From assembly GCA_005406025.1 (NCBI GenBank), contig BGZK01002055.1, positions 1 through 64,000 of the forward strand: 64,000 nucleotides of DNA, given 5' to 3'. A program made the position numbers and the translations under genes. This DNA is from Eumeta japonica. Taxonomy: Eukaryota > Arthropoda > Insecta > Lepidoptera > Psychidae. Each line of letters starts with the position of its first letter. Positions within the stretch are counted from its first letter, which is position 1. The notes below the pieces were generated by a model, which did no database searches, was not told the origin of the DNA, and worked only from the letters and a program-made list of their open reading frames with translations. Positions 1 to 12,479 of this stretch are shown piece by piece.

Positions 1-76
1 GGGATGTCAGTGAAGCAAGAGAAATGTACAACGATACTACCACATGAAAATTTATAGTTTTTGCCTACCCTCCTAG
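1..76 (-). repeat. Edge of a dispersed repeat (copy 1)
   Basis: The reverse complement reads GTAGGCAAAAACTATAAATT and ends CTTGCTTCACTGACATCCC. It aligns over about 70 bases with 12244-12312. The repeat is cut by the window start. This type of sequence is, to my knowledge, widespread in moths; the class is not clear. Confidence 0.6.
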
Positions 77-2100
77 CAAATAGACGTGAGTTTATAATAA
101 CTATAATGAATAAATAAGATTTAATGAAATATACAATACTCATATGTCATTGGCAACTTTGAAATATTGAAATAAAATAATAAAACTTCATAAGAAACAT
201 TATTACATTATATTTACGTGTATTATTATACTTTTTTCTTGAATACAAGAAATATTCATTCATTTCCTTTTAAATTTTACCTAATACAATTTTTGATTAA
301 TTCAGTCTTTACTTGGAGAAGATAAAACACAAAAATGACTGTATATATCAATAGAAAAATACTTTTTACGGATTACCAATCAAGTAATTCGATAAATAAA
401 CAAACGAAATTTCTGTAAAGAACCCTAACGGAAAGAAAATATTTGTAGTTCATTCCATATTATGTAGGTCACAGGTCATGTTGTAGATTGAGATACAAAG
501 CAGATTAATTATCTGGGCCCGCGCGCGGTAGGTGCGGGCGAAGGGAGGGTATACATGGCTCCTTGCCAACGAACACTTCATTCATATTTTCTTAGTCATT
601 CCAACAACTATTCTATTTTTATCCTGTAGCCAAAATTGCGTCACGGTTCCTGACGGTTAAGGGTAAGTTTGCCCGCAAATAAAAATAATTTAAGATGGGC
701 ATCATTTGGAAGTTTCCTGTGTCTGTTCGCGGACGAGCACTTTTGTTATTTCGGAAAACACCTATGTTAGTGAAACGCGTTCTCGCCTAATATCAGAACA
801 CGACTCAAACTTTCTAGTTGATCTTGCGTAAATGTTGTTAATTTATTAAAATAAATATAAACCAATCGATTATCTTATATCACTAGGTACAAATTTGGTG
901 TTTTGGTCGATTGGTGATGTTTGCCTATTTTATTTGGTTTTTTTTTATTTCATTATTAATTTATGTTCCTCATATTAATTCGCAACGGGCATTGAAGCAT
1001 CATACCATCAACCCCTAAATTCATACAATACATAAGTTGTGCAAGAAGGCATCATAGGTACTGAACATCTATGTTATATAATAATCGATTACTAATTCGT
1101 TTACTCGTGGTTAAGATATTCGCTTATTTGTTCAAAAACCTACACTGAAAATTTAATTCAGAACTCATTCGTCGACCGTCGACGGCCATAAGAATATTAA
1201 AATCCCCGTTACGAGGTTTTTTGAAGAGGTTATATTTAAAAGACTAGATATTTTTTATCTCGACCTCTGACATTTCGCGTCAGCAGTTGGCCGGGCGCCA
1301 GCCGCTGCCTGCTAACTCATTCATATCTCAAATACGGCGCGGCGTCCGCTCACGTTCTGTACTGAGCTCCGTTCATAAACTATATTGAATTTCGTATTAC
1401 CTTAAGTATACGTTTCTTTGCTGAAAAGGCTTCTGTTTTCTTAGCAGTTTGAATTTATCAAGGCCAGGAAAAATTAAAATATTTATAGTCTATATTATAT
1501 AGTAGTTAGCTTGCCCAACTATGATGCAAAAAATGGGACTTCAAATAGTCGCTCGCACTTTTAAACATATTTCAACTCATACGCAGATTGGATTATCAAT
1601 TATAATGTACATTCGTGATGAGGAAAACATTGTTGGGAAACCTACAAGTCAAAGCTAGAGTTAAATATACGGTCTAATATCATCTTATTATATACCAATA
1701 CTATCTAAATCAATGCTCCGCTGTTTGACGTTAAATAAATTAGTGCAAGAGTACAATTAATTGCTAAAATGAAATCTAATAATCTGAGAACCGCTACTAC
1801 AACATTTTACGTTTACATTGGATTAAATTATTGCATCGTACATTTTCTTTATTGAAATTACGATACTTAATGCATTTCTTATTATATATATATATATCAA
1901 AATAAAAAATTATAAAGACAAAAACCAATATACTAACACTAACTTTACACGTGCTCATCCAAATAGATGCTATGCAACCCTTTTTAGTGAAAAAAGGTAA
2001 ATAGCAAACACTGATTGTAATCAAATCCTGTTAAGGTCATCCCAATGCAATCTAGCGACTACTGCACATGTAACTATTTGTTTAGATATGTTTATGATGT
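77..2100. other. AT-rich intergenic DNA
   Basis: No convincing gene. Two short GC-rich patches stand out, at about 512-560 (GGGCCCGCGCGCGG) and 1270-1375 (GGCCGGGCGCCAGCCGC), and a nuclear-receptor-type DR1 site lies at 466-478. Open frames here are short and show no protein-like composition. Confidence 0.5.
466..478 (+). promoter_or_regulatory. Candidate DR1 nuclear-receptor site
   Basis: AGGTCA C AGGTCA is an exact direct repeat of the consensus half-site with a one-base spacer, the form bound by HNF4 and by RXR/USP partners. Function is inferred from the motif only. Confidence 0.35.
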
Positions 2101-2120
2101 TCTCTACATACCCAACAAGC

Positions 2121-2215
2121 TGTAGTGGCTTCTGGTTAAGAGTGTTATCTTATAACGAGAAGGTACAGCATTGAGTCTGTAGTCGAATTGACCAATGACA
2201 TTTTAAATTATGTCC
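2121..2215 (+). repeat. Degraded tRNA-derived SINE start
   Basis: The stretch gtagtggcttctggttaag resembles an A box and is followed by agaaggtacagc, as in the other copies, but the B box (GGTTCGATCC type) is degraded to ttgagtctgtagtcg. Only the promoter-like end is recognisable. Confidence 0.4.
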
Positions 2216-2755
2216 AATTAATCACCCGATCCTCGCTGGTCCTACTCCTTTCCTTATATGAAAGACAATCTTACCTGCCAGATGTTTCTGATTCAGCCAT
2301 AATTTATCTAACAAATGCCTTCAGTCTCGTAGAAGGTCCCACAATGTTACGGACATACATAAAAAAAGCCTATGGGTCTCTTGATTTCATTGCCTGGCCA
2401 AACGCTTGTAGCTGGATTTGTGAAATAATGATTAATCCATTTTTTGTAAAGGTACATATTTCTCCAATTCAATAAGTATCGCAATAAATCAATGAAATAT
2501 TTCTAAGATTTGACTAGATTTAAAGTCATCCATGTCTGACCCGCCTCGTCGTTGGGACAAAAGCGACGCAATGGCGAAACATCGTATTTGCACCACTTAG
2601 TTGATTACAATATCGTCAGGGGGGTATTGGGGTTGTATGAAGTATAAAATTATTTTCACACATGGAAACTTACACTTTCCCAGAGCAATATAGCATATGT
2701 TTTATTTGGAGACTATAATACAAGAAGAACAGAAGAAGGCATTTGTCCTGGCTTC

Positions 2756-2985
2756 GTACGAATTGGAACCGTGAACGTTTCCGGAATTGAAAGTGGCCAA
2801 TCGAGAGCCAGGACCGGAATCTACATTGCAAAAATGCGAGCGGGATCGAAATTGAAACTGAGTATGAGATTGGAATTAAAATTAAGAGTGTGTCCGCGAT
2901 CAAAATAAAGAACAGTACCGGAACCACTAGTGAGAGCAGGAACGAGATTGAGATTGGCACTTTGCCATAGTTACTCTTTTCGGCA
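2756..2985 (+). repeat. Degenerate hexamer array, purine strand
   Basis: Six-base rhythm of the type GGAACC / GGATCG / GAATTG / GAGATT, e.g. gcgggatcgaaattgaaac. No unit is exact, but R-R-A-(A/T)-(C/T)-(G/A) recurs in phase. The long minus-strand frame across it (about 124 codons, 2670-3044) is a by-product of this rhythm, not a gene. Confidence 0.6.
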
Positions 2986-4057
2986 CGTAGAGTGAGAAAG
3001 GATTTTAAACAACTATTGAAAAAACATTTTTCATCTACCATCACATATAACCTTTTCGTCCTAATGAATAATATTATAAATATATAAAATAAAAGTAATA
3101 CGTTATAAAACGTAGTCTGTATGCTATCGGCACCACCAAATTATTAAAAAACACTTCATTTAAATAAATTCAATAATTATCGCTTCATTTCTTCATCGAA
3201 ATTATATTCAACAAAAGAAATGAAACTAAATCGTCCACATGTGTATAAGCTAGTTTATAAGTTCATAAAGGGTACAACTTTTTAGGTCCAGTAATTAAAA
3301 ACAGTAGCTGACGGGGAAAAAGCATTTAGTCCTAAAGTTTTAAAAATGCTTGAAAACGATGTGCAAGAATATCATTAACTTGTTTTTCTGAAACGAATGT
3401 TTTTAGTTTCTGAACATTTACTATTTCCTCCTACTAACTGAGTTGTAAAGTATAATTTACGTTATTATAATGTAGGTATTATAACCATCAATTCGCACTC
3501 CTTATGCTAGTATGATACCAAGTCGAGCTTCGTTATAAATAACAAACAATGCACAATGATACATACAAACCTAAGTTTATAATTCGAATACTCATATTCT
3601 GTAAAAACAATAAAATATCCTTAATATGTTTTTCCGAGTGAAAAATCAAACGCAGAATTAGGATATAAGAGACTATGCCATTAAGAATGTCAATCGTAAC
3701 ACGCTTTCTATTTGTAATAAAATGTTTATTGCAATCTTAAAAATACTTTTTTTATATCTCAGAAGTACTTGTTCGTATGACATGAGAAAGATCATTAATT
3801 TAATGTCATATTAAAGTAGTAGTCCACATTTAGACCAAAAGCATAAGAATTCGTTTGAGGTTCGTTTTCCTTTCCCATGAATTTGATCACCTCCATTCCA
3901 TCGCAACACCACTTCGCTATTTTTCGAGGATACCATGTTGCAAAACGCGCACTTGTACAAAATTTAAATCATAGAACTTTTTATTTTATATTTTTTTGAT
4001 GTTTTATTTCATCATTGTTTTTCTTTTTTATGTGATGAAAACCTTGTCCTTCATGTA
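2986..4057. other. AT-rich DNA, nothing recognised
   Basis: Low-GC sequence with no repeat I can name and no reading frame of protein-like composition. Confidence 0.5.
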
Positions 4058-4060
4058 TAT

Positions 4061-4138
<78 letters not shown>

Positions 4139-4190
4139 ATGTATGTATATATGTATATGTATGTATGTATGTATGTATAAATATATACAC
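4058..4190. repeat. (TA)n microsatellite with GTAT-rich flank
   Basis: Uninterrupted AT dinucleotides at about 4065-4126, then a TATG/TATA variant tract to about 4180. The Ile-Tyr frames on both strands are artefacts of this repeat. Confidence 0.95.
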
Positions 4191-5210
4191 ATACTTATTA
4201 ATATGCAGAGATATCGAATCGATTGAGAAAAAAATTATACTGACTTTTGTCCATTTTTCCTAAATAGACAAAAGTTAGAAAAACGTCCGACAATACAATA
4301 AATATGAAAAACCTACTTCTGAATTATTTTGCCGATGAGAAGACGCCGGTCTTTTTAATTTTCCGCCCGTTAATTTAGGCCTTATTCTAACGCCTGTACG
4401 GCTTCTCTTTCACTCGTCGGAAGTTAGACGCTCAAAACCGACACCCAAAAAGAGATTCCGGACACGGCCTTATGTTCCTCTTCAGCACTCATGAATCCGT
4501 CGTTTTCCAGGTACTACTGGTCATGCCGAGACGAAAACCTAACCCTAAGAAAGTGAAATCTTACGGGAACGAAATAAATCCTAAGCATGATATAACAAAA
4601 GTTAAGCTTAAATCGTAGGACAAAGTATAAAAGTAAAATTGACGAAAAATATTGAAAATGATTTCCACAATTCAAATACTCAAATCATAATTTGCTTAAA
4701 AGATATCTTGCCCTCTAGGTATTAAATAACTTTATCCACTGTAATTGCAATATCTGGTTTTAAGTTACTTTCAAATCTTGTAATATTTTGTTTTCGTGTT
4801 AATCTGGATATTTCTTATTGAATTGGAAATTACTCCAATTCTTTTACGTAATTAATTAATTCTATAAACTTTAATTTTCGCTATTGCATTATTTTCTTGC
4901 CGTGTGGTAACACCAGCGCTCTCCTCCCACCCGCCCCGACAATAAATCACAAAGTTGTTTATGTAATGTAAAAATCCCCCGGCCGCCCACGCGCGTTTCC
5001 TCCCCCATACACTGAATGGAGGTCGGCAGACAAGATTCGGATTACCTTAAGTAAGCGTTATTTACTCGCTTTTACTTATGCCCGAAATTAGAACGTGTTT
5101 TGTGCGCAATTTGGGTTAAGTGAATGCCGCCGGTGAAAACGGAGACGTTGTGGAATAAAATAATTTATGTTTTTTTGTTTGTTTACACTTGTTCAGTAGT
5201 CGTGTCGTAT
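4191..5210. other. Intergenic DNA with two GC-richer stretches
   Basis: 4330-4530 contains a mixed-composition block (from gagaagacgccggtc onward; ttagggttagg on the reverse strand) that looks like a decayed mobile element I cannot assign. 4900-5060 has blocks such as CCCCCGGCCGCCCACGCGCG. No gene seen. Confidence 0.4.
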
Positions 5211-5215
5211 ATTGC

Positions 5216-5550
5216 TCCCAGTTGGTTTAGGGCCGTTGAAATATTTTAACAACAACTGTGCTCAACTTGCCATGCTATGGTTAACTTGGCTTCAACGCGA
5301 AAATGATCCAGCTTGACTGATGAATACGACACTCACAGAATACAGATGTGAACTAAGTGCTTACAATATAGTGTTTCGTTCAGTGAACGAGAGATCCGGT
5401 GGTCTACCACCTATCACCTCACTCCTCTCTCCATGGGATCGAGTCACACTGATGTCTCTTCTAGTGTTGCAGGTGTCCATGGGCAACAGTGACTATTTAC
5501 TTTTTGGTAGCTAGCATACTCGTTTACCTCTTAAAACAACTATAAAAACT
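5216..5550 (+). repeat. Lepidopteran-type interspersed repeat, copy A
   Basis: Shares blocks in the same order with copies at 9740, 25045 and 40485: an aacttggct..a.cgcgaaaatg start, tcacagaatacaga.gtgaa, cagtgaa/gtgag..gag..ccggtggc, a ctc-rich middle, gtccatgggcaacagtga and a tail tagcatactcgttt..ctataaaa. Similar sequence is common in moth and butterfly genomes. The 64-codon frame inside is not a gene. Confidence 0.7.
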
Positions 5551-5697
5551 ATGCTTCTATGAAAATCCATAGACTACTCCTATGCCATCGTAATAATATC
5601 TTTTGTTATATATTACACAACAATCGGGCAAAGTTCTACCTCCAGGCTCATAGAGTAAACCATATCCAATTACAGTCTAAAGCTTTACATCACAACT

Positions 5698-5830
5698 GCG
5701 ACCCCAATCTTGACCCGGACTTCATTCCCGGTCTCAGGCTTACTTTCAACCTCGACCTTATTCTCAATTCGGACCCCAACTCAGGCCTCAATCTCAACGC
5801 CGAATCCCATTGACTCGAATTGAATCGAAA
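5698..5830 (-). repeat. Degenerate hexamer array, pyrimidine on + strand
   Basis: Runs such as ccggacttcattcccggtc and ctcgaccttattctcaattc show the hexamer rhythm of the other arrays in inverse orientation. It abuts a SINE copy on its right. Confidence 0.6.
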
Positions 5831-5834
5831 TCAT

Positions 5835-6112
5835 ACCAGATGAGTAATGTCAGCCGAATAATGAACAGCATTATTTTCAAACCGAAAGGTACCTGGTTCA
5901 AATCTTAACCAGGGCAAAACGTCCGATGAGCTTTGAACTTCAGTGAAATAAACTTATTCCCTCAATGCCTTTAAAAACACCCCGAACCCTCACTAAACCC
6001 TTGTCACCGTACAGGTAACTGTAACAATGTTCGTTAGCGATCCCCAACAGAAACTTGACCGGTGTCTCGGCGTGGAAGGCTCGAGGTGCAATTTCTTCCA
6101 TCTGCAATAAAA
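5835..6112 (+). mobile_element. tRNA-derived SINE, copy 1
   Basis: Contains ccgaaaggtacctggttcaa (B-box region), a body matching the other copies and a tail ccatctgcaataaaa. Diverged, with A box poorly kept. Part of the family best seen at 26914 and 32119. Confidence 0.6.
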
Positions 6113-8984
6113 CCATTATGGTTGGGGCATCTCATCAGAAGGATATTATAAATGTAACTCCGGGCTTTAAAGGTGCTAAAACATTATTTTAAAAAATTAC
6201 TGTTTTCCTTATATCTATAAACTATTCTTATATATTTGCCTAATAGAGTCAACTTAATATTTCGTATCACGAATAACTTTAGATCGCTGCGGTCAATTCA
6301 CCGCACTCGTAAATTTAACAACATGGCGCCCTAAACTATTTTCAATATCATTCCCATTTTTACAAAACACTTACTTTATTAATTATTTGTCTACATAAGC
6401 AATGAATTTACATACAACGAAATAATTGAAATCTTTCCGTAATGGTATGACCTGGAATTTAAAAACCAAAAATAACACTTCTAATTTCATTCAGTAGGTT
6501 CTCTATTATCGATTGACCAGCAGTAAACACAAAAGTAGTGAATGTACTTATAGCTTGAATGTAGACACGACAAACGTAACTAATGGAATAATATATATAT
6601 TTTTTTAATACAAAATATGTAATATGTTCATTTTTTTTCAACCATATGAATATGTAGAGAAAGTTATACCATTTGTAAATTGGTGTTTTTGAAGAATATT
6701 CAAATGTTTTACTCGTATTACATACCTATCTGCTAATAGTTTTAGTGAAATAAAAAAAAATGGTTTCACTGATAGACGATACTACATTACAAAAAAATTT
6801 TTTGCATTTTTAATAAAGTCTTCTTACCTTTAATTATTTAAAGCGAATATTTAAATTCTTTTATCCATGGACATAAATTTTTTACCCATGGACACGAAAG
6901 AAATTTTTCAAAATATATTTTTGCATAGAAAAAGCGATCGACTTGTAACTGCTGCCACTGCAGACCTAAATCTATAACGACCACTGCCTATCGGCATCAA
7001 TTAGATAGGTAAATTTATACAATTCTCCGTCAGTTTTTGAACGGTTTCTTTATCCTAAATGGTATTGTTTCCTGAAAAAATATATTAAGACGTTAACAGA
7101 TTATATTTTTTAATCTTAGAGTAAAAACCACATTACCTTATGAAGATCTTCGTATAATAACTCTAAATTCTAAGATATTTATAAGTGCATCGAACAAAAT
7201 GATGTGTGTGGATGAAATTCCAAGTTCTGTAGCCACAAAAAAAAATTGTTTTATTGTCTCTTTTAGCCAAGGTCGTTCGGAAGGAACTCATGGCTAGATA
7301 CTTAAATCGTGAAATAGAGTCGAAATGCGACCTGCGTATTAAGTAGTCGTGAACAATGAGGATTTTCCGATCATATTGTTTTTCTTTTATGGACGCAATA
7401 GATAAATATATAAAATCTTACGATTATTTGTAAAGTATAACATGTACGTCCAAGCCTTACATAATACCTAGTCAGGAGTGAGATGATCAAAACCTAACAC
7501 ACACACACACAAATATTATTAGACCTTATACATAACGAAAAATTATATTTAAAATAGCATTTTGCACTAAGCCTTGCACTAAACGCACCAGAGCTAAATT
7601 TTGGATGCTTTTGATGTCCCACGGGATGACCTACAGAAGTGTTTCTTATCAACAACCTGCTTGAGGAAAAACCGAAGCGCACATAAAGTACATAAATATC
7701 TATATGCAAATAAGATAAATTTTAAATATTGTATTTTTAACCTCTAAAGATCTTCAGGCTAATAAGCAAAAGCTCTTGAAAAACAGCTAAATTTTTTTAT
7801 GACGAGTACACTATCGTGCGTTTAGCGAAAAGCCACACAGGAAAAAGTGTCCGACCGACACTTTTGAGTCAGAGAGACGTAAGAGGGAGGGGGCTAAACG
7901 TTTACTTGGAGCTAAGAATTGACTGTTCTTCTAGATTCCTTTACTATCTTATAGCTTGTTTACAAGCGTATCTATATACGAATATATCACTGCGTATGCG
8001 TCATCTGGATACGCATATACGTATACACTATAGGTATATTCCTGAACAATAAACATGCGACGTAAGTGTCAACAGTATATGTGTTGAATGTACTCACAAG
8101 TTTATATATTTGTTTATATTTTTATAATAGTAGTTAATAAGGAAATGTTTACATTTATAACTTTTAAACAAAAATTTGAAATAAATATATATTAATTACC
8201 ATTTTATTATAATTTTTTATTGTGCTTGTTATTTAGTAATTTATAATATATGGTGAAAAGAACTTCTTTACTGCCGGGTGTTCCAGGACAGGTCACTTTT
8301 TGCTTAAGTACGTGTTATAATAGCTTATATTACTATTCACAGTAATTGGACATAATTACATTTTTACATTTTACCCTTTTTTAGGTCACCGAATACACCT
8401 TTATACGACTTTCAACAGTCGCCGAGGTGGTTACAAAGAGAGGATCGCAAAAGACCAGCTTTCATTGTGCTGAGCCGCTTCACGGACTAAACGTGCTAAA
8501 GATTTAACTGTCACGCACCTAGGTATACATACATGGAGGCATAAAGCAAGGATTTTGAAACTTATTTGGAATCTACTAATTCTATTAAGCATGCCATTAA
8601 ATTCTGTACATTTTGTATAAAATACTTTCTGTCATACATTAAACACGTAATTTTTAATATTTGTAAATAATGGAATAGTACATTAAATATTACCTACGAA
8701 TTAATAAAAATTTGACCATGTTATTTAGAACAAATTGAAAATACTTATCTTCTACTTATTACTTTTATAAATCAAAATAGAACTGAATTAGTATTAAAAA
8801 ATATAATTTCAAATCAGTTTTCTTAAATGCCGATTCTTGCATCGTACATTCAGTAACAATATTGCGACAGTAACAATTACCTTGTTGTGTGCTAAACGCC
8901 TATAAACGTCAGCACTGACAAAACGTATTTTACATTTTATACAAAAATTAGGTACTAACTCATTTGTATTAAATTTAAAATACC
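6113..8984. other. AT-rich intergenic DNA
   Basis: No gene recognised. A short (AC)n run lies at 7497-7511, and CCCATGGACA-type 10-mers are repeated at about 6868 and 6885. 8390-8530 is somewhat GC-richer without an open frame. Confidence 0.45.
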
Positions 8985-8987
8985 CTT

Positions 8988-9120
8988 TACTTATTTGAAC
9001 CTTTTTAAATCACTGATAAGGACACAACTGAAATGTGCCAGCTCGATTTGGAATCAATATCATATGACATATAGTGACCGAATTGAACCAGTTCAACATA
9101 AATTCTTATATGCAAACCAC
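8988..9120 (+). pseudogene. Decayed LINE reverse-transcriptase fragment (Jockey-like)
   Basis: The plus-strand frame reads SLIRTQLKCASSIWNQY and then YSDRIEPVQHKFL. This matches the well-known block near the end of Jockey-type LINE reverse transcriptases (pattern L.RS.LEY.S.IW.P......IE..Q..FL). The Glu-Tyr of the usual LEYAS is changed to Lys-Cys, and the frame runs into unrelated AT-rich sequence. It is an isolated, dead fragment; the element to which it belonged may be the one at 45.2 kb, but the segments do not overlap. Confidence 0.75.
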
Positions 9121-9739
9121 AATACAATAATTTATTTAATATTTGTCACAACAAATTTGACTGTATTCGACTGTGTCAGCTAATGCAAACCGTGTTCCTC
9201 GCAGCCTCGTTCGCAGCGAGCATTCTAAACACCTCTTTTTGCATCAACGATATAAAATAAAAGTGGGCAAACGAGCTCCAGCGACCACAATAATGAACAT
9301 GTGTGATGCGCATTTACTCAACGTTGATTTCACCGTCCTTTCTTTCATATAAGAACGAAACTTATAAAATTCTATCAACAAAATGTAAATCGTTATTTTG
9401 TTTATTTATAAATAGGTCTGCTATTTCAAAATTAATAAATCATATATTACCTTATATTAAATTCTACGTGTATTTTTGAATAACGAGACTGTTTACAGTA
9501 TAATAATACTATGTAAAAATAGTTTAATATGAAATCTTAATATTGTGATTGTTTGTTATGCCAAATAAAGTGTAAAAAAAGCTCACCTCAAGTTGATTAC
9601 GATTTAGATAAATTTGCGTGTATTATTTTCATATACGTGTCAAATTTCCGTGTGATAAATTACTAATTTAAAGTTAAAATTACTATAGTAATTTTGTCTT
9701 ATTATAATATAATGTGTTCGGTAACAATAAACACGCGAT

Positions 9740-10055
9740 GGAGCCACACTGTGGCAACTTGGCTGCAGCACGCAAATGAGCAAACTCGACTTGTGAGATA
9801 TCCACTTCTCGCAGAATACAGGAGCGAATTAGGAACCTTCCGCTGTCGTATTTTGTCTAGTGAGTGAGAGTTCCGGTGGCCCCCTCTCCACTAAATCACT
9901 GTACTCCCCCGCCATCGATATTCAATTCCTACCCGGGACGCCGGCAACGCACTGATGACTCCTCTGGAGTGGCGATTGTTCACGAGCGACGGTGACCACC
10001 TACTCTGGTGGCTCGCATGCTCATTTGCTCTGCGAAAATACTATAAAACATTATT
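9740..10055 (+). repeat. Lepidopteran-type interspersed repeat, copy B
   Basis: Best-preserved copy: aacttggctgcagcacgc, ctcgcagaatacaggagcg, gtgagagttccggtggcc, cctacccgggacgccggc, aacgcactgatgactcctct, gcgacggtgaccacc, and gctcgcatgctcatttgc followed by an AT-rich tail. Confidence 0.75.
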
Positions 10056-11012
10056 ATACTAATATTAATATGATTTTTTTTTAATACATACCATATCCTG
10101 GGTTTATTCGTAAGTCCTAGTTTTGGCGGGATCTTTTATAAATCGCAGTTCCCACTCAATAGGATTAACACAAGTGACGTCAGCCGGCGGACGGAGAGAT
10201 GCTTCAAATATGAAACAAAATATGAATAGAGACACGGAGGGACGCGCAAAAAAGTCTTAGTAAACTTTGTTTACATTTGTTTGTCAATGGAATCCATGAG
10301 CTATGAATGGAGTCTCTCAAAGGTATAAAATACTTAAAATAGGCTTATGTCATTCAAATTGTACCATTAAATTATATTTAGGTAGCGCTTTTGAACGCAT
10401 GGTTATATACCCAAGATTTATTTGGGTCATCTACAAATGTTTACTAACAAGATAGGTATAAAAGTGTCAATTTGCTTATTTAATTTCGATTTATATATTT
10501 TTTTTTATATTCGATTTATATATTTTGATTTCCTAATTTTCGTTAAGGATCTATAATAAAAGATTTCTTCTTTTTATGACGTCATAAATTTAAAAGTTTA
10601 AGAATAACTAATAAGCTTCTAAATTTCAATAAACAGCAATTACCGATGACTTACAATTTAGATGAAAACATTAGACAAATTACATATTGTTACATAAAGT
10701 TAAAATGACATGTGAAAAATGTTATATAAAGATAAATCTGCGATCTAAATGTTTCTGTCAAAAATCACAAACAATCCACTAAACACAAAATAAAGATTTA
10801 TTCTATTACTCACACATTTTTTTTAATAGGTGGCTATTTTGTCACATGGATTTAAATATAAACGCATATCATGCATATTTCAAACAAATGACATTATGAT
10901 GATCGAATGAGGTATATTTGTTTATTTTTAAAATCACCCGTAATTTTGATCTTTTCAGATTGAAACCAAGAAAACAAACAAAGTAATTTTTGTAACTCAC
11001 ATACATAAGAGT
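10056..11012. other. AT-rich intergenic DNA
   Basis: Contains a short GC-richer patch at 10165-10250 (gtgacgtcagccggcggac) and otherwise nothing recognisable. Confidence 0.4.
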
Positions 11013-11100
11013 AGTTTTGCCGAGTGGTTCAAGAACTTCTTTTAACCAGAAGGTACAATGGTTTAATCACAAGCGTGGGCAAATTATCCAGTAAGATTTG
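11013..11100 (+). mobile_element. SINE fragment (tRNA-like head)
   Basis: Reads ttttgccgagtggttcaag, then taaccagaaggtacaatgg, the A box and start of the family at 26914. Only about 85 bases are kept before unrelated sequence. Confidence 0.55.
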
Positions 11101-11104
11101 AACA

Positions 11105-11460
11105 TAAATCCAATTAACAATCGTATCGTGCCCCGTAATGCGCGTCAAGCCGTTGCTCCGGAAGCTTGTCAATGCTCTGGTTACGACGACCGCTGACCGC
11201 CCACAACTCAAAGTACAGTACAACGCACGAAACTCTGCCGCTGTGAAGTTAGTCACGAAAACGTCGCAATGGCGTAAAACAGGAAAGCGGGGGAGAAGAA
11301 GGAAGAATCGGGGAGCGTTGAACCTGCGCATTGAATCATTCGCAGGCAATTCACAGAGGCAGAGTTTCGTACGTTGTACTTTTCTTCAAATGGCACTCCA
11401 ACCCACAGTGAACCGGCGTAGAGGGCGTGAGTGAAGTAAAAAGATTGTGGGAGAGTACGC
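11105..11460. other. GC-richer island, coding status unresolved
   Basis: Clearly GC-richer than its surroundings, with overlapping open frames on both strands (plus 11138-11434, 98 codons; minus 11029-11349, 106 codons). The plus frame is Arg/Lys-rich, but no domain or splice context is recognised, and frames open on both strands are expected in a GC-rich island. Could be a regulatory island or an untranslated exon. Confidence 0.3.
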
Positions 11461-12176
11461 CTCGTCTTTGAGGTGAAAAAAATCTGACACGAAATCTTTT
11501 AAAATAAATGACATCGTAAAGACAGACTGTAGGATATTTTGACATATGGGAAAATAAGAGTTTATTTTACTAGCTGAGCGTGTCGTTAACGATATTGCAG
11601 TGTAATGGTAAAGCGGCAAAAACGTAAGTGGTAATCCTAAAAAATGCGTTCTCTTAATCGTAAATTAAGGAATGTAAGTGGCCGAGCGACTTACTGTGCC
11701 TTTGTTTGAATTTACAATTCGCCTTTCTCGGAAGGCACTCGTCCAGGTAGAAACTTTTAGCCGAATGAGGGCGGGCCGACGCACTGTGTGATAATTAAAT
11801 TATATTAAGATTTTTTTTAGTCGTTCTTCAGGTGTACGTTTTGTAGAGCAATAAAAGGACGAGACATCGTTTTAAGAGTTTTGATGACGATATCAGAATT
11901 CTGCTTCTAATCCTATTGCTATATTAGATAACAATTAGTTTTTGTAAGGGTAGGTTTTTCCCAAAACACGTATCAAAATTCACAAATATTGAGAAAAGCT
12001 TACAATCAATACTTAGTAAAGTTATGCTTATTTTTCTGTGAACAAGGCATTTGATTAATCAAATGAGTCTACAAGGCTAATACTTTCAGGTTTTAAAAAC
12101 TTTAAATAATTTCAAAGTACTAATTCAGACGTAAAGTTTTCGATATAGAAGACAACGCGGATTAACTCGATTAACA

Positions 12177-12230
12177 GCCTATATAATAATAATAATACAA
12201 TGTAGCTGTATTATTATTATTTATATAGGC
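12177..12230. repeat. Long hairpin with ATT/AAT arms
   Basis: Arm 12177-12199 (GCCTATATAAT and AATAATAATACA) pairs with 12207-12230 apart from one bulged T, around a 7-base loop. Confidence 0.8.
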
Positions 12231-12243
12231 TTTTTTACAAGAA

Positions 12244-12315
12244 GAGTAGGCAAAGACTATAAATTTTCATATGGTTACTATCTTTGCCTATCTCTCTTGG
12301 TTCACTGAGATCAAT
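12244..12315 (+). repeat. Dispersed repeat (copy 2 of the family at 1-76)
   Basis: Reads GTAGGCAAAGACTATAAATT, then ctctcttggttcactgag, matching the reverse complement of 1-76. Here GGCAAAGA at the start is mirrored by TCTTTGCC about 40 bases on, so this copy can also fold into a hairpin. Confidence 0.6.
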
Positions 12316-12434
12316 CAATCTTATGCTTAAAATTTGGTCCTTTTTTTAATATGCCACCAATTTAGTCTGCATAGAATTTTCTAGGGCGACCTTTGCCGAC
12401 ATTTCCATCACACACATTCGTTCTATAGATTACA

Positions 12435-12476
12435 AACTTCAAAATAAAAATCTATAAGCATTTTTATTTTGAAGTT
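12435..12476. repeat. Perfect 17-bp hairpin
   Basis: AACTTCAAAATAAAAAT at 12435-12451 and its exact reverse complement at 12460-12476, with an 8-base loop. It lies at the border of a block with relic coding character. Confidence 0.85.
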
Positions 12477-12479
12477 CAT

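Noticed and set aside
2670..3044. 124-codon minus-strand open frame
   Set aside because: It follows the six-base rhythm of a hexamer array and ends in unrelated sequence.
11029..11434. Two overlapping open frames of about 100 codons on opposite strands
   Set aside because: Both arise from one GC-richer island; no domain, no partner exons. Kept only as an unresolved island.
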